Assembly (NCBI GenBank): GCA_903632075.3 | Contig: CAHIKZ030003348.1 | Location: 1,404,001-1,468,000, forward strand | Source of the DNA: Acanthosepion pharaonis | Taxonomy: Eukaryota > Mollusca > Cephalopoda > Sepiida > Sepiidae | Reading direction: 5' to 3' | Length of the DNA: 64,000 nt | Shown here: positions 11,636 to 21,728 of the stretch, one piece after another | How positions within the stretch are numbered: the stretch's first letter is position 1 | Layout: each line of letters begins with the position of its first letter | Notes under the pieces: model-generated | What the model was told of the DNA's origin: nothing | Databases searched by the model: none | The model's input: only the letters and a program-made list of their open reading frames with translations | Translations under genes and position numbers: made by a program

Positions 11636-12075
11636 TACTGCATACCAATTATCTGAAGGTCTTTTCTAACCTCTGATTTTTTTCTATGAACCAACTAACC
11701 AATTAAAAACTATTTTTATTTTTGTTATTATTTGTAATTCAGACATTCAGATTTTTAATAAAAAAACAAACATGGATGACGGAATTCCCTACAATGCAAT
11801 TGTCAATGTAAATATCAGATAATTCTCTATTTTCTTCTATGCATAATTTTTATACAGAAATGAGATATGGTAATCTCAACACTTGTCAGTAATTAATTCT
11901 ATATTGACAATGAAGAAAACATTACCTTTGCATTAGAAGAAACAACTTCATATTGAAACAAAATGTCTAGTTAATTCTTTAAATATTTTTCTTCCAAAAG
12001 AAAATCAAAATCATTCTTTTGTTAATCAAGAATGGAAGTCTGTTTATTCAAAGATATTTTCTCATACATATATAC
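11636..12075. other. Unassigned AT-rich sequence
   Basis: No element or gene recognised. Confidence 0.4.
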
Positions 12076-12103
12076 ACAAGCACACACACATACACACACA
12101 CAT

Positions 12104-12153
<50 letters not shown>
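12076..12153. repeat. (CA)n-(TA)n microsatellite
   Basis: Interrupted CA followed by about 40 bases of TA. It abuts half of a foldback element. Confidence 0.95.
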
Positions 12154-12156
<3 letters not shown>

Positions 12157-12280
12157 GAAATGGACTAAGTCTGACAATTATTTTAATATATTTTTGTTTA
12201 TTAGTTATTTTTATAGCTACAAATATTTAAGTAAATGCTCTGTTTATAATAAAGAACATTTACTAGCCTAAATATCATAT
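12154..12280. mobile_element. Half-copy of foldback MITE 4
   Basis: The stretch from GAAATGGACTAAGTCTGACAATTA to AACATTTACTAGCCTA matches the reverse complement of 47670-47796 with few differences. It includes the word TAAGTAAATGCTCTGTTTATAATAAA (split across both copies). Only one arm is present and the tRNA-like core is absent. A TA tract lies on its left. Confidence 0.8.
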
Positions 12281-12449
12281 CAAATGCACTATATGATGTA
12301 ACTTAGGTTCTAACTAATTAAAAAATTTTGCATAACTATCAAATATATACTTGTTGCAAAATACAATCATCGCATTTGAGTTCATAAAGTCTGAGTGACA
12401 AAATGTGTCAACTAAAAACTAAGTATAGTTTCCTCTTGTCTTTTTATTC
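12281..12449. other. Unassigned AT-rich sequence
   Basis: Nothing recognised. Confidence 0.4.
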
Positions 12450-12476
12450 ATATATATATATATATATATATATATA
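12450..12476. repeat. (TA)n microsatellite
   Basis: Short TA run at the left edge of a PLE insertion. Confidence 0.9.
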
Positions 12477-12520
12477 AGGGGAAATGTATGACAAAGTCAA
12501 AAAAGTTTCCTTATGATGTG

Positions 12521-12544
12521 TTTCATCTTTTAAGACTTCATCAG
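12521..12544 (-). ncRNA. Hammerhead-like core, left end of PLE
   Basis: The minus strand reads CTGATGA, then GTCT, loop TTAA, AGAT, then GAAAC. The core nucleotides CUGANGA and GAAA are intact and helix II pairs fully if G-U is allowed. Compared with the right-end copy, the C-G pair at the end of helix II is replaced by U-A, which preserves pairing. The cleavage-site side after GAAAC is less clear (ACATC). Confidence 0.62.
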
Positions 12545-12629
12545 AATAAATTTGTTATGTTACTGTGACTATGCATGTGCATGAACAAGGGATGCTGGGA
12601 ATTTTAAATATTTTTTGTTGAAGAAGTAA

Positions 12630-12945
12630 TGTACTCAATCACCAGTAATAATTGTCATGAAAAATACATAGGAGAAACCTCAAGCAAGCTAAATAAAAGA
12701 TTATATGAACACAAAAAGACATTTTACGAAACAATACATCGAATGCGTTGGTTGCTCACTGTAATGAGACTGACCACAATTTTGATATAAAATGCTACTC
12801 TGAACAATGGACAAAACAATTCACTATGGCAAAAATGCCTAGAAAGTGTTTTGATCGCAAGCTCATCTACAGAAAATTTGTGCTCTGGCTCTTACAATAT
12901 TTTACCATTCCTGGCAGAGCTTCTAATATCACTGTGTGGGATATC
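12630..12945 (+). pseudogene. GIY-YIG endonuclease remnant (PLE)
   Basis: One frame reads KYIGETSSKLNKRLYEHKK near 12660-12718, matching the GIY-YIG motif region where Y-I-G-E-T is followed by L-x-x-R-x-x-E-H. The ORF then continues one frame over from 12748 with NETDHNFDIK, ARKCFDRKLI-like and NITVWDI blocks that follow the core in PLE endonucleases. The frameshift lies around 12740. No catalytic reverse transcriptase is present, so the copy is dead. The stop at 12948 is followed about 115 bp later by the right-end hammerhead motif. Confidence 0.72.
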
Positions 12946-13063
12946 TAATAACAAAAGTGATGAAAAGAAAAAGAATCTAAATGAAATTGGCTAGATTAAA
13001 AAAAAAAAAAGAGACATTTAAATCTAAGATTTCCTGGAGCCATCATTCGTGCACTTATGTAGT

Positions 13064-13088
13064 CTGATGAAGTCCTAAAGGATGAAAC
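13064..13088 (+). ncRNA. Hammerhead-like core, right end of PLE
   Basis: CTGATGA at 13064-13070, helix II GTCC (13072-13075) with GGAT (13080-13083) and a TAAA loop, then GAAA at 13084-13087 and C. All core residues of a hammerhead ribozyme on this side are intact. Helix III would be minimal, as in the dimer-active hammerheads reported for PLEs. Helix I is weakly supported. Confidence 0.66.
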
Positions 13089-13130
13089 ACGCCACAAGAA
13101 TACTTTTTCCACTTTGTCATGAATCTGAAA

Positions 13131-13263
13131 CAAAAATATGTCAAAAATTGATTTAATCTTCTATAATAAATAATATAAACCTCTACTCTGTATTGAGCCA
13201 TATTTTAAAATTAAATGCTATGGACAGTGGAAATATACTCCATTTGTTCTTATCTTATACCTG
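13131..13263. other. Unassigned AT-rich spacer
   Basis: AT-rich, nothing recognised. Confidence 0.4.

Positions 13264-13315
<52 letters not shown>
13264..13315. repeat. (TA)n microsatellite
   Basis: About 50 bases of TA with one TTTA interruption. Confidence 0.95.
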
Positions 13316-13318
<3 letters not shown>

Positions 13319-13565
13319 GACTCTCCCATCGATTTCAACATATGAGGGTCAAGCAGATCAGTTTCCAGGAAACCGACAGTCCGACAACAACACATGAGAT
13401 TTGATTATAGTGGTGAAGGTTTCATGCAGGACCATCCACACTTTTTGAAGGGCCGAATACAGAGACCTGGTGCACTACGTGCCACAAGGTCCCCAAATGA
13501 CCCTCCACAGGTTTTGAATTCAGAGTTGTCATTCTCCTAGACCTAGTTGCCATCCAAGGCTATAA
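13316..13565 (-). mobile_element. LINE 3' end or related repeat fragment
   Basis: Its first bases, GACTCTCCCATCGATTTCAAC followed by ATATGAGGGTC, match the start of the LINE 3' end copy at 7550 (GACTCTCTAGTCGTTTTCAAC). The rest diverges and is not coding. It is GC-richer than its surroundings. Confidence 0.5.
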
Positions 13566-13599
13566 AACCCAGTCTGTCCTGCTATTTTACCCATAGCTG

Positions 13600-13705
13600 G
13601 AGGGAGAAGAAGAGGATTCATACCTTTCCCAAGGGTATTAGCACGTAAGTGAATGTAATGGATTCGACTGGAATTCAAACTCGGCTCTAATTGCTGTAAT
13701 TGGGT
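13600..13705 (-). mobile_element. 5S/tRNA composite SINE, 3' part only
   Basis: On the minus strand the copy runs from the B-box-like GAGTTTGAATTCC, then CATTCACTTACGTGCTAATACC, to GGGAAAGGTATGAATCC. The same series is present in the fuller copies at 18795-19015 and 52636-52980. The 5S-derived and A-box parts are missing. Confidence 0.65.
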
Positions 13706-13867
13706 TTTAGCAATTTATGTAAAGAATAGATTTTAATGCTTGATAGTAATTTAGATGTTTAAAAAAACTGGAAGAAATTAATATGATGCTTGCTATCAAT
13801 TTAAATATTTAATTTTTTTACAAATAGTTTAGGGGTTTAATATAAGTTAAATACTATATTTATTAAC
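13706..13867. other. Unassigned AT-rich sequence
   Basis: AT-rich, no feature recognised. Confidence 0.4.
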
Positions 13868-13907
13868 ACATTTATAGAGAACATATTAATATGTTCTCTA
13901 TAAATGT
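13868..13907. repeat. Perfect 40-bp palindrome
   Basis: Twenty bases, ACATTTATAGAGAACATATT, are followed immediately by their exact reverse complement, with no spacer. The central part contains GAACATATTAATATGTTC, a pair of inverted GAACA/TGTTC words. It could be a tiny foldback remnant or a cruciform-forming site. Confidence 0.9.
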
Positions 13908-14121
13908 TTTTTTTTTTGAAAAAGGGAAATTAATAATCAGCGGCCTACTTAGAAAGCAACTGCTTCATGACTACCAAGCAACTTTAGATCATTTGTCACT
14001 ACTTCTTGCACAAGCGCTGTATATAGGTCACTGAGGGATTATCGGAAGATGCATAAAATGGAACCTTCTCAGTTCTTTTTGTTATTTAATGTAATGACTT
14101 TAATTTGGTTATTTTATTGAT
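13908..14121. other. Unassigned sequence
   Basis: A T-run, then mixed sequence, with nothing recognised. Confidence 0.4.
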
Positions 14122-14141
14122 AGATAGATATGAACTAGTTG

Positions 14142-14186
<45 letters not shown>

Positions 14187-14324
14187 TGAACAGATTGAGA
14201 CAGATGGATAGGGATATGAATAGATTGAGATAGATATGAATAGACTGAGATAGATAGATAGATATGAACAAACTGATATATCGAGAGAAATGAACAGATT
14301 GAGATAGGTAAATATGAACAGATT

Positions 14325-14384
<60 letters not shown>

Positions 14385-14780
14385 TGAACAGACTGATAGA
14401 TAGATAGATATGAACAAACTGATAGATGGATAGATATGAACAGATTGAGATAGATAAATAGACAAATAGATACATATGAATGGACTGAGATCAATATGAA
14501 CAAACTGATATAGATAGATAGATAGATATCAACAGATTGAGATAGATAAATAGACAAATAGATACATATGAATGGACTGAGACCAATATGAACAAACTGA
14601 TATAGATAGATAGATAGATATTAAAAGATTGAGATAGATAAATAGACAAATAGATACATATGAATGGACTGAGACCAATATGAACAAACTGATATAGATA
14701 GATAGATAGATAGATACCAACAGATTGAGATAGATAGATAAATATGAACAGATTGAGATAAATATGAACAGATTGAGACG

Positions 14781-14815
<35 letters not shown>
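14122..14815. repeat. (GATA)n array with structured spacers
   Basis: GATA runs alternate with spacers built from TGAACAGATTGAGATA and TGAATGGACTGAGA words. The block AAATAGACAAATAGATACATATGAATGG, seen three times between 14455 and 14670, gives a higher-order unit of about 109 bp (landmarks near 14473, 14563 and 14655). All frames through it are IYLS-type simple-sequence translations. Confidence 0.93.
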
Positions 14816-15174
14816 TAGATTATTATAAAAGCATAGGTCAGAGGCATCAGGCACTTTCCACACTTTCAAGGAATTTGTAAAATATGATCAATCTGCTCAT
14901 GATACATTTATAGAAATTATTTCACTTGGGATCAATAATGTCATTTTCTGTCAATTTTTGAAGCAGCGATTTCTGATCTTGGGTCTCCTAATCTTGTAAA
15001 GAAAAGCAAATTGCGACAGAAAAAAATGGTGGTTATAAATATTGCAGTATATCTGTTTGTTGGTCAAGTGTATAACCCTGGTTAGTACTGACTTTAATAC
15101 CAAATGACTTTCTTAACTGTGCAAAGTGGTGTTGAAGATATCCTCAGTGTAATTTGGTCACTGTATAGTTACAT
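14816..15174. other. Unassigned sequence
   Basis: Mixed-complexity DNA between two simple-sequence arrays. No recognised element. Confidence 0.45.
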
Positions 15175-16477
15175 TTTCTTCTGTTTCTACTTATTCTTCT
15201 TTTATTTCTTCTTCTTCTATTTTTTCTTTTTTTTTCTCCTCTTTCTTTTTCTATTTCTTTTTCTTCATCTACTATTTCTTCTTTTTTTCTTCTATTTCCT
15301 CTTCTTCTTCTATTTCTTCCTTTTCTTCTTCTATTGCTTCTTCTTCATCCTCTATTTCTTGTTCCCTTATTTCTTCTTCTACTTCTTCTTCTCCTTCTTC
15401 TTCTCCTCATTCTTCTTCTTCTTCTTCACTTCTATTTCTTCTTAGTTGTCTTCTATTTCTTGTTTTTCTTCTTCTTCTTCTTCTTCTTCTTCTTCTTCTT
15501 CTTCTTCTTCTTCTTCTATTGCTTCTTCTTCATCCTCTATTTCTTGTTCCCTTATTACTTCTTCTTCTTCATATTTGTCTTCTATTTCTTCTTTTTCTGT
15601 TTCTTCTTCTTGTTCTTCTTCTGTTGCTTCTTCTTCATCCACTATTTTTTGTTCCCTTATTTCTTCTTATTATTATTTGTCATCTATTTCTTCTTTTCCT
15701 ATTTTTTTTTCTTCTTCATCTTCTTCTTCTTCTTCTTCTTCTTCTTCTTCTTCTTCTTCTATTGCTTCTTCTTATTCCTCTATTTCTAGTTCCCTTATTT
15801 CTTCTTCTTCTACCTCTTCTTCTTCTTCTACTTCTACTTCTCCTTCTACTTCTTTTTCTTCTTCTTCTTCTTCTACTTCTTCTTCATCTTCTACTTCTTC
15901 TTCTACTTCTTCTTCTACTTCTTATTTGTTTTCTACTTCTTCTTTTTCTACTTCTTCTTCTTCTTCTATTGCTTATTCTTCATCCTCAATTTCTTGTTCC
16001 CTTATTTCTTCTTCTTCTACTTCTACTTCTCCTTCTTCTTCTTCTTCTTCTTCTTCTTCTTCTTCTATTGCTTCTTCTTCATCCTCTATTTCTTGTTCTC
16101 TTATTTCTTCTTCTTCTTCTACTTCTACTTCTTCTTCAACTTCTTCTTCTACTTCTTCTTCTACTTCTTCTTCTTCTACTTCTACTTCTTCTTCAACTTC
16201 TTCTTCTACTTCTTCTTCTACTTCTTCTCCTCCTCCTTCTTCTTCTTCTTCTTCTTCTTCTTGTATTGCTTCTTCTTCATCCTCTATTTTTTGTTCCCTT
16301 ATTTCTTCTTCTTCTTCTTCTTCTTATTTGTCTTCTATTTCTTCTTTTTCTATTTCTTCTACTTCTTCTTCTTCTTCTTCTCCTTCTTCTTCTTCTTCTT
16401 CTTCTTCTGTTGCTTCTTCTTCATCCTTTATTTCTTGTTCCCTTATTTCTTCTTCTTCTACTTCTACTTCTCCTTCC

Positions 16478-16508
<31 letters not shown>

Positions 16509-16671
16509 CTTCTATTGCTTCTTCTTCATCCTCTATTTCTTGTTCCCTTATTTCTTCTTCTTCTTCTATTTCTTCTTCTTCTTCTTCTACTTTTCCTTCT
16601 ACTTCTTCTTCTTCTATTTCTACTTCTTCTTCTTCTTCTTCTTCTTCTACTTCTTCTTCTTCTTCTTCTTC

Positions 16672-16702
<31 letters not shown>

Positions 16703-17345
16703 ATTTCTTCTTCTACTTCTTCTTCTACTTCTTCTTCTACTTCTTCTTCTTCTATTGCTTCTTCTTCATCCTCTATTTCTTGTTCCCTTATTTCTTCTTC
16801 TTCTTCTACTTCTTCTTCTTCTTCTACTTTTCCTTCTACTTCTTCTTCTTCTTCTTCTACTTCTTCTCCTTCTTCTTGTTCTACTTCTTGTTCTACTTCT
16901 TCTTCTTCTACTTCTTCTTTTACTTCTTCTTCTTCTTCTCCTTGTACTTCTTCTTCTACTTCTACTTCTTCACTTCTGTTTCTTCTTATTTGTATTCTAT
17001 TTCTTCTTTTTCTATTTCTTCTTTTTCTTCTTCTATTGCTTCTTCTTCTTTCTTCTTCTACTTCTTCTTCTTCTATTACTTCTTCTTTCTTCACTTCTAT
17101 TTCTTCTTATTTGCCTTCTATTTCTTCTGCTTTTTCTTCATCTTCCATTTCTTCTTCTTCTCTTTCTTCTTGTTCTATTTCTTTTTCTTCTTCATTTACT
17201 TTTTTCTTCTTTCTTTTTCTTATATGTTTCTTCTATTTCCTCCTCCTCATCTTGTATTTCTTCTTCTATTTCTTCTTCTTTTTCTCTTCTTCATCATCCC
17301 CTATTTCTTGTTCTTTTATTTCTTCTTTTTTTCTTCTTCTTCTGA
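15175..17345 (+). repeat. (TTC)n polypyrimidine array with higher-order motif
   Basis: About 2.2 kb of almost purely pyrimidine plus strand, mainly TTC with CTA/CTT variants. A longer motif, ATTGCTTCTTCTTCATCC followed by TCTATTTCTTGTTCCC and TTATTTCTTC, recurs about ten times at irregular spacing (for example near 15333, 15518, 15759, 16065, 16515 and 16755). It therefore grew by duplicating compound blocks as well as by slippage. Poly-S, poly-L, poly-F and minus-strand poly-E frames of up to 646 residues are artefacts. Confidence 0.94.
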
Positions 17346-18599
17346 AAAATAAATCAATGCATCAAAACAATTGTAAGGGAATTTAGAAATACATCTTTAC
17401 AGATGACCACAGCCTCATCATCAGTGATGTTGCCGTGGGATCCTTTGGAGCTTTGGTTTTATCTAACATCAGGCTCCTTCACTCAGGTGACCCTGCTGGT
17501 AGTGATCAAATACCAATATATGCCTGCACAGCAAGCCATGTGAAAATATTAATTGCACAATGCAAATGGTTTGAAAAGAGATTTTGGAACCCTGAAAAAC
17601 TGCAAATCAGATTTCCTCCAATCAAATTCGTCTGCAGGCATGCCACCCTTATCAGAATGAGAGAATCCTAAATTCAGTCTTCTCCAATCCATAAATGGAG
17701 TAGATGAGCCCACAGGCAAATTTGCTGCACAGAATGATTAGCAATGGGTAAATTTCTTCATTCTAAAAAAATGCTATACTCATCTATATATACACACACC
17801 TGCGCCCACCTACATGCACAAACACTCACATGCTCACTCATAAATATGCTCTTTTTAAGGAAGAAATTCATATAAAGGTGAAAAACACCTTCTTACTTCA
17901 TCAAAGGGTTTTCAATTAAGCCATGCATATTTCGAGAGAAAAAAGAACATTACTCAAAGTTAGACAACCTTTGAAACATCTGTCAATCTAATTAAGAAAA
18001 TCCTTTTACAGGATAATGCATACACTATCTAAATAAATAACTATCCAACATAGATACAGCATTGAAAAAGTTTGTAAATAATTGCCTTAAAATGAAGATT
18101 TAGGAAAATAATGGGTTTATGTTGAGATGTTGAGTGTTTCCGCATGCGTGTATTGAAGTAAGAACAAACACATACATAGGGAAAAATACTGGTATATCTG
18201 AAGAGGTATTTACAACAGAGAGATTAGTAGTCAAACGAACGCAGGTTAGTCAGTAACAATCAGAAAGAGTATAAAGTCCAACTGTATCTTCCGGAAGTGT
18301 GATGGTCACCTGATCTCCCAGAACTCTATAGAAATGTCCTATTAGTAGTAGAGAGATCAGTCCATTCTGATGAGAAGGTGGGTGGCCCCAACAGCTTAAA
18401 AAAAATAAAGTAAAAAAAAAGAAGGAAGAAATTAACAAATACCAGCATTAATTTAAGGGGATGGAAAATGCAACACTGAAATCCAATGATGAATCCAGAT
18501 AGAAAAATAGAAAGATGCTTTCAGAAAGCTAAGCAAAGTATTAAGAAGCAGGAAAAGTTAATTAAAAACAAAGAAAAGAGTGCTGAAATGAAATGCATT
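17346..18599. other. Unassigned low-repeat sequence
   Basis: About 1.25 kb without a recognised element, microsatellite or plausible coding frame. The 78-residue frame at 17435-17671 has no domain features. Confidence 0.45.
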
Positions 18600-18604
18600 A
18601 TCAG

Positions 18605-18748
18605 TCTACTTGTACATGCAATTGATAAATTTCTCACCATTTTATACTTTTAATTTCATGCATGCACAATGTTTTGGATTTTGTCATCTGCACAATATTG
18701 TAGGGTCAGTTGGGCACCCTCTGTGAGAAAAAGAGCACCATGCATTTC
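18605..18748 (+). mobile_element. Mariner family M-B, 5' end fragment
   Basis: Matches the first about 145 bp of the element at 19199: TTTTATACTTTTAATTTCATGCATG, CACAATATTGTAGGG, GTTGGGCACCCTCTGTGAGAAAAAGAGCACCATG. The homology stops at the transposase start codon and the terminal repeat is degraded. Confidence 0.8.
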
Positions 18749-18794
18749 TTTTGTATCTTTGTGGCATTGTCACCTTGCTTGTGGTGAAATGATT

Positions 18795-19015
18795 AAAAAA
18801 ATAAGTGGGATGATTGTTGGTGGATTCATACCTTCCCTAACAGTATTTGCACCTAAGTGAATATAACAAACTTGACAGGAATTCGAACTTGGTTCTGTGA
18901 TTTCTCATTCTAAGCCTTTATCCATTACATCACTCATATATCGAAGCTTACAGTACCTGGTATTCCGAAGTAGTCACCCATTTAGGTACTGACCAGGTTC
19001 AGCATTGCTTAACCT
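18795..19015 (-). mobile_element. Composite 5S rRNA/tRNA-derived SINE
   Basis: On the minus strand it begins (19012 to about 18946) with a 5S rRNA 3'-half-like segment containing CCTGGTCAGTACCTAAATGG, GTGACTACTTCGGAATACC and AGGTACTGTAAGC. It passes directly into a tRNA-like segment with A-box-like GATGTAATGGATAAAGGC and B-box-like AAGTTCGAATTCC. The body then runs through TTCACTTAGGTGCAAATAC to GGGAAGGTATGAATCC. A 5S head followed by a tRNA-derived segment is the layout of Deu-type SINEs. The segment at 52636-52980 has the same order. Confidence 0.75.
18942..19012 (-). pseudogene. 5S rRNA-derived segment (3' half)
   Basis: Aligns by eye to the 3' half of metazoan 5S rRNA: the GCTTAAGCA-like, TGGTCAGTAC, TGGATGGGTGAC and GGTGCTGTAGGC blocks are present in order. 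The 5' half is missing, so it is not a 5S gene. It forms the head of the composite SINE. Confidence 0.72.
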
Positions 19016-19138
19016 GGTGTTTCAACAAGTCCTCAAAAGAGAAAAATTGTAAGGATACAAGAAAAATTAAATAAAAAAATTTACAAGAGATTCCGTGTCT
19101 TTCATATTTAACAAAACATGTATAAAGGATTGCTGGCC

Positions 19139-19140
<2 letters not shown>
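19016..19140. other. Unassigned AT-rich spacer
   Basis: AT-rich, nothing recognised. Confidence 0.4.

Positions 19141-19198
<58 letters not shown>
19141..19198. repeat. (TA)n microsatellite
   Basis: About 55 bases of TA ending exactly at the terminal repeat of mariner M-B. Confidence 0.95.
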
Positions 19199-19200
<2 letters not shown>

Positions 19201-20042
19201 TGCGATGGTTAAATTGTCGCCGTTTTATATTTTTAATCTTATGCATGTACATTTTTATGTTTTTATTTTTGTCAATTGCATAATATAGTAAGGTTTGTTG
19301 GGCGCCATCCGTGAGAAAAAGAGCACCATGACACAATTCACACCACCAGAAATTTGGAAACGGCATGCTGTACTGCTTGGCATTTGCAGTGGAAGCTCCA
19401 GTACAAGCATTTCAGAGTGTTTGATTGTCAATCTGAGGACAGTACAGAGGATTCAGAAAAAGACGGATGATTCTAATGATGATTACGAAGGTAAAGCAGC
19501 TCAAAAAACTGACTCTGATCATTCTGATAAGAAAAGAACTCCTGAATTTGTTGATGAAGGCCTCAGACTAAACATGGAGACCTACATTAAGTGCCTTGAG
19601 AGGGTACTGCTGGAAGACCATAGGTCAAGAGTGTAGCTGCTGGAAGACCATATATCTAGCAACAGGACTCTGTACTATACCAAACAAACAGGAGATCACA
19701 GTCATGGCATTTGGAAAATTCTGTGACTACATCATCCTTTAAATCTGTCCACCTAACTCCACAGACTGCAAATGTATGGGAGACAGTTAAATGAGAGACC
19801 AATAAAATTCCTTGTAACACCAAAGATGAACTGGCACCTTAAACAAGGAGACTGCCCAGAAGATATTCAGGAGATTCCAAAGTTGTCTGGAGACTGTGGT
19901 TGAAGCTTTTATTAAATAAATTTACTCTTTAGTATTTCAAGACATTTTTGTGTAATTTTGGTAAACATATCTGTTAAAATGAGATGTCAGTGTTATTTTC
20001 GTTATTGCATAATTTAGACGACAATTTATTCATCGCACCCTG
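19199..20042 (+). mobile_element. Mariner family M-B, internally deleted copy
   Basis: The left terminus GGTGCGATGGTTAAATTGTC is mirrored at the right by GACAATTTATTCATCGCACCCTG, followed by TA. The transposase start at 19328 is retained, but the catalytic centre is missing and a jump to the 3' region is seen near 19640. It is flanked by TA on both sides, as expected for this superfamily. Confidence 0.88.
19328..19636 (+). pseudogene. Mariner M-B transposase, N-terminal part
   Basis: Residues begin MTQFTPPEIWKRHAVLLGIC then STSISECLIVNLRTVQRIQK, a helix-turn-helix pattern typical of the N-terminal paired-type DNA-binding domain of Tc1/mariner transposases. The open frame extends about 103 residues from this methionine and ends before any catalytic aspartate. 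The start follows GAGAAAAAGAGCACC, a block also conserved in the 18605 fragment. It cannot encode an active enzyme. Confidence 0.8.
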
Positions 20043-20287
20043 TATATATGAGGTAAAAGAAATGTGATTTTGAAGGTGTTGTGGCACATCTATGGACATG
20101 TCTTTGTGCCAAACAGCTGTGAAACATTTCTAAGATATCTGAGCTCCCAAATTAGGGAATCAATGTGAAATTACTACACTGGTCTCAAACTCATGTTCAT
20201 TGCCATCTTGGCAAGCAGGATGCCACAAAATAAAAAGGTGGGGTCTAAATCTGATGTTAAAAGCGGTTAGGAGTAAATCAAGTCTTA
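20043..20287. other. Unassigned sequence
   Basis: No recognised element. The homology to family D begins just after it. Confidence 0.4.
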
Positions 20288-20515
20288 CAGTGCCCCCATT
20301 CTCATAAATACAGTAGTGAATACTGTATATATTGGTCTGCAATCTGCAGTTGGAGATTCATTGTGGAATTCACTTGACTCACTTCTAGCAGTTGACTACT
20401 TCTACACGCTGCTGGTGAATCTTATATGTGTTGATTTTGTCCTAAATATTATTGCTTATTACCAACCTTCATGTGATTATTCTATTCAGTAATCTTCCCT
20501 AGTTTACAACAGAAG
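20288..20515 (+). repeat. Family D dispersed repeat, uninterrupted copy
   Basis: CCCCATTCTCATAAATACAGTAG, TGGAGATTCATTGTGG, TTCACTTGACTCACTTCTAGCAGTTGACTAC and CTATTCAGTAATCTTCCCTA are shared with 30943-31224 plus 31665-31800. Here TCACTTCT (20379-20386) occurs once, whereas in the other copy it is duplicated around a family B insertion. This is therefore the empty-site paralogue. Confidence 0.8.
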
Positions 20516-20895
20516 GATGCTGAGAATACGATGGAATGAACATGTGAGAAACAATTTAGTTTAAATTTAAGTTTTAGGAAAAATGGAAACAAAAAAGACA
20601 CTTATACATAGATTCAGAAAAAAGAAAGTTGAAATCTTAGCAAACATGAGGAAAGAGGGCTCAGAAAATTTGACACTCATAAGATATATAGAAGACAAGA
20701 GAGACAGAGGAGAGAGCAAGGAATAACCTACCGACTAAAGAGTTTGTTTAAATTGTTTTCAGAACAGGTTTTAGGGTTGATAGCAAAAAGACATACTTTA
20801 CTAAGAATTAATAAAAACAAGAAATTGTAGAGGGCTTTGGTTTACCCACGAATTGAAGGGACAAGGCACATAGTAGAAGAAGAATGTAAGTAACT
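20516..20895 (+). pseudogene. LINE 3' end fragment
   Basis: Decayed C-terminal coding and 3' end of a non-LTR retrotransposon. Readable blocks include MRKEGSENLTLIRYIEDKRD around 20645-20705, then the WRALV.PRIEGTRHI-like end and an AGAAGAAGAATG tail. Stops and indels are frequent. The same family is tandemly reiterated at 22921 and 33425. Confidence 0.68.
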
Positions 20896-20933
20896 GCATT
20901 TGTCATCATCTTGTATACATATTGTTCACTAAA

Positions 20934-20954
20934 TCTCTATCTATAAAAGGCAGG

Positions 20955-21004
<50 letters not shown>

Positions 21005-21728
21005 CGAATGCATGGCTGCAATTTTCGATGGATTTGCACCAAAATTTACATGCACATGCTCCAAGTTAGTGGGAAGGCCAAGATCGACTTTGCATTTCCC
21101 AACTCCCATCGATAGTGAAAATAATCAATTTTTTCATGCTTCTATGGCAGTTTTCATGTAGTTTGCAGCCATTTTTACTGGCCAGAGTGAAAGCCTATAG
21201 CTGGCTGCCACAAATAGGCAGGAAGATTCTATTGGCCAGCATGAGAGCCAACAACTGACTGACACAAATGTTAACTAGCATGCAAAAAAAATTGATAGCT
21301 GCATTCGTCACAAGTGGGAAAAATTTAAATCTGCATGGTACTTTACTCCAATTGGCTCATTTGCTTGCTTAAACTCAACGTTGATACTGATTCCACAGAA
21401 CTGGGTTGGGTGTGAAAAAGTATTTGTTGTTAACATTCTTTTTTCATTCGGTTTTTCCAGTTATGAGTCCTTTTTTAAAACTGATCGTTTTGTGTTCATT
21501 TTGTTTAGTTCGTTTTTTGTAACAGATTTAATGTTTAGTATAGAGCTTAGAAAAAATTTGAAGTGTGAGATAGGCAAGAAGTAAGGCATGTAGCAACATC
21601 AGCATGGCAAAGGGCACTCCTTTAAAGGCAAGGAAGGGCAAAAATATTTTAAGTCGAGTGATAGCAATTGCTGTATGAGTTGTACGATTTTTGAATTAAG
21701 CACAGACAACACCAGGCCATGCTGCTAA
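20934..21728 (+). mobile_element. Non-autonomous Helitron H1
   Basis: Starts TCTCTATCTATAAAAGGCAGG after A and ends GCCATGCTGCTAA before T. The equivalent end of the sister copy is GCTGCTAG|T. About 795 bp, including an internal (TG)n run at 20957-21001. Near-identical over its length to 25140-25909 and 38472-39253. There is no Rep or helicase coding. Termini, A/T insertion context and size fit a Helitron. The short frames inside it are conserved only because the element is. Confidence 0.82.

Larger units (their letters stand above)
12478..13130 (+). mobile_element. Truncated Penelope-like element with inverted hammerhead-bearing ends
   Basis: About 650 bp. The first about 65 bp and the last about 65 bp are inverted repeats: left ATGACAAAGTC...GACTTCATCAG, right the complement of the same. 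Between them lies a plus-strand GIY-YIG endonuclease remnant (12630-12945). PLEs are known for inverted or tandem terminal repeats and for hammerhead ribozymes in them. Both ends here carry such a motif, pointing outward from the coding part. The reverse transcriptase is deleted. Confidence 0.78.

Noticed and set aside
14086..14869. Overlapping minus-strand IYLSIYLS frames
   Set aside because: Translation of GATA/TATC microsatellite.
15446..17386. Serine-, leucine-, phenylalanine- and glutamate-rich frames up to 646 residues
   Set aside because: These are direct translations of TTC/GAA simple sequence on both strands. No start context, domain or codon bias supports coding.
19295..19636. Host gene encoding a 113-residue protein
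   Set aside because: It lies inside terminal inverted repeats with TA targets and matches the N-terminus of a mariner-type transposase. A second copy of its leader is at 18605.
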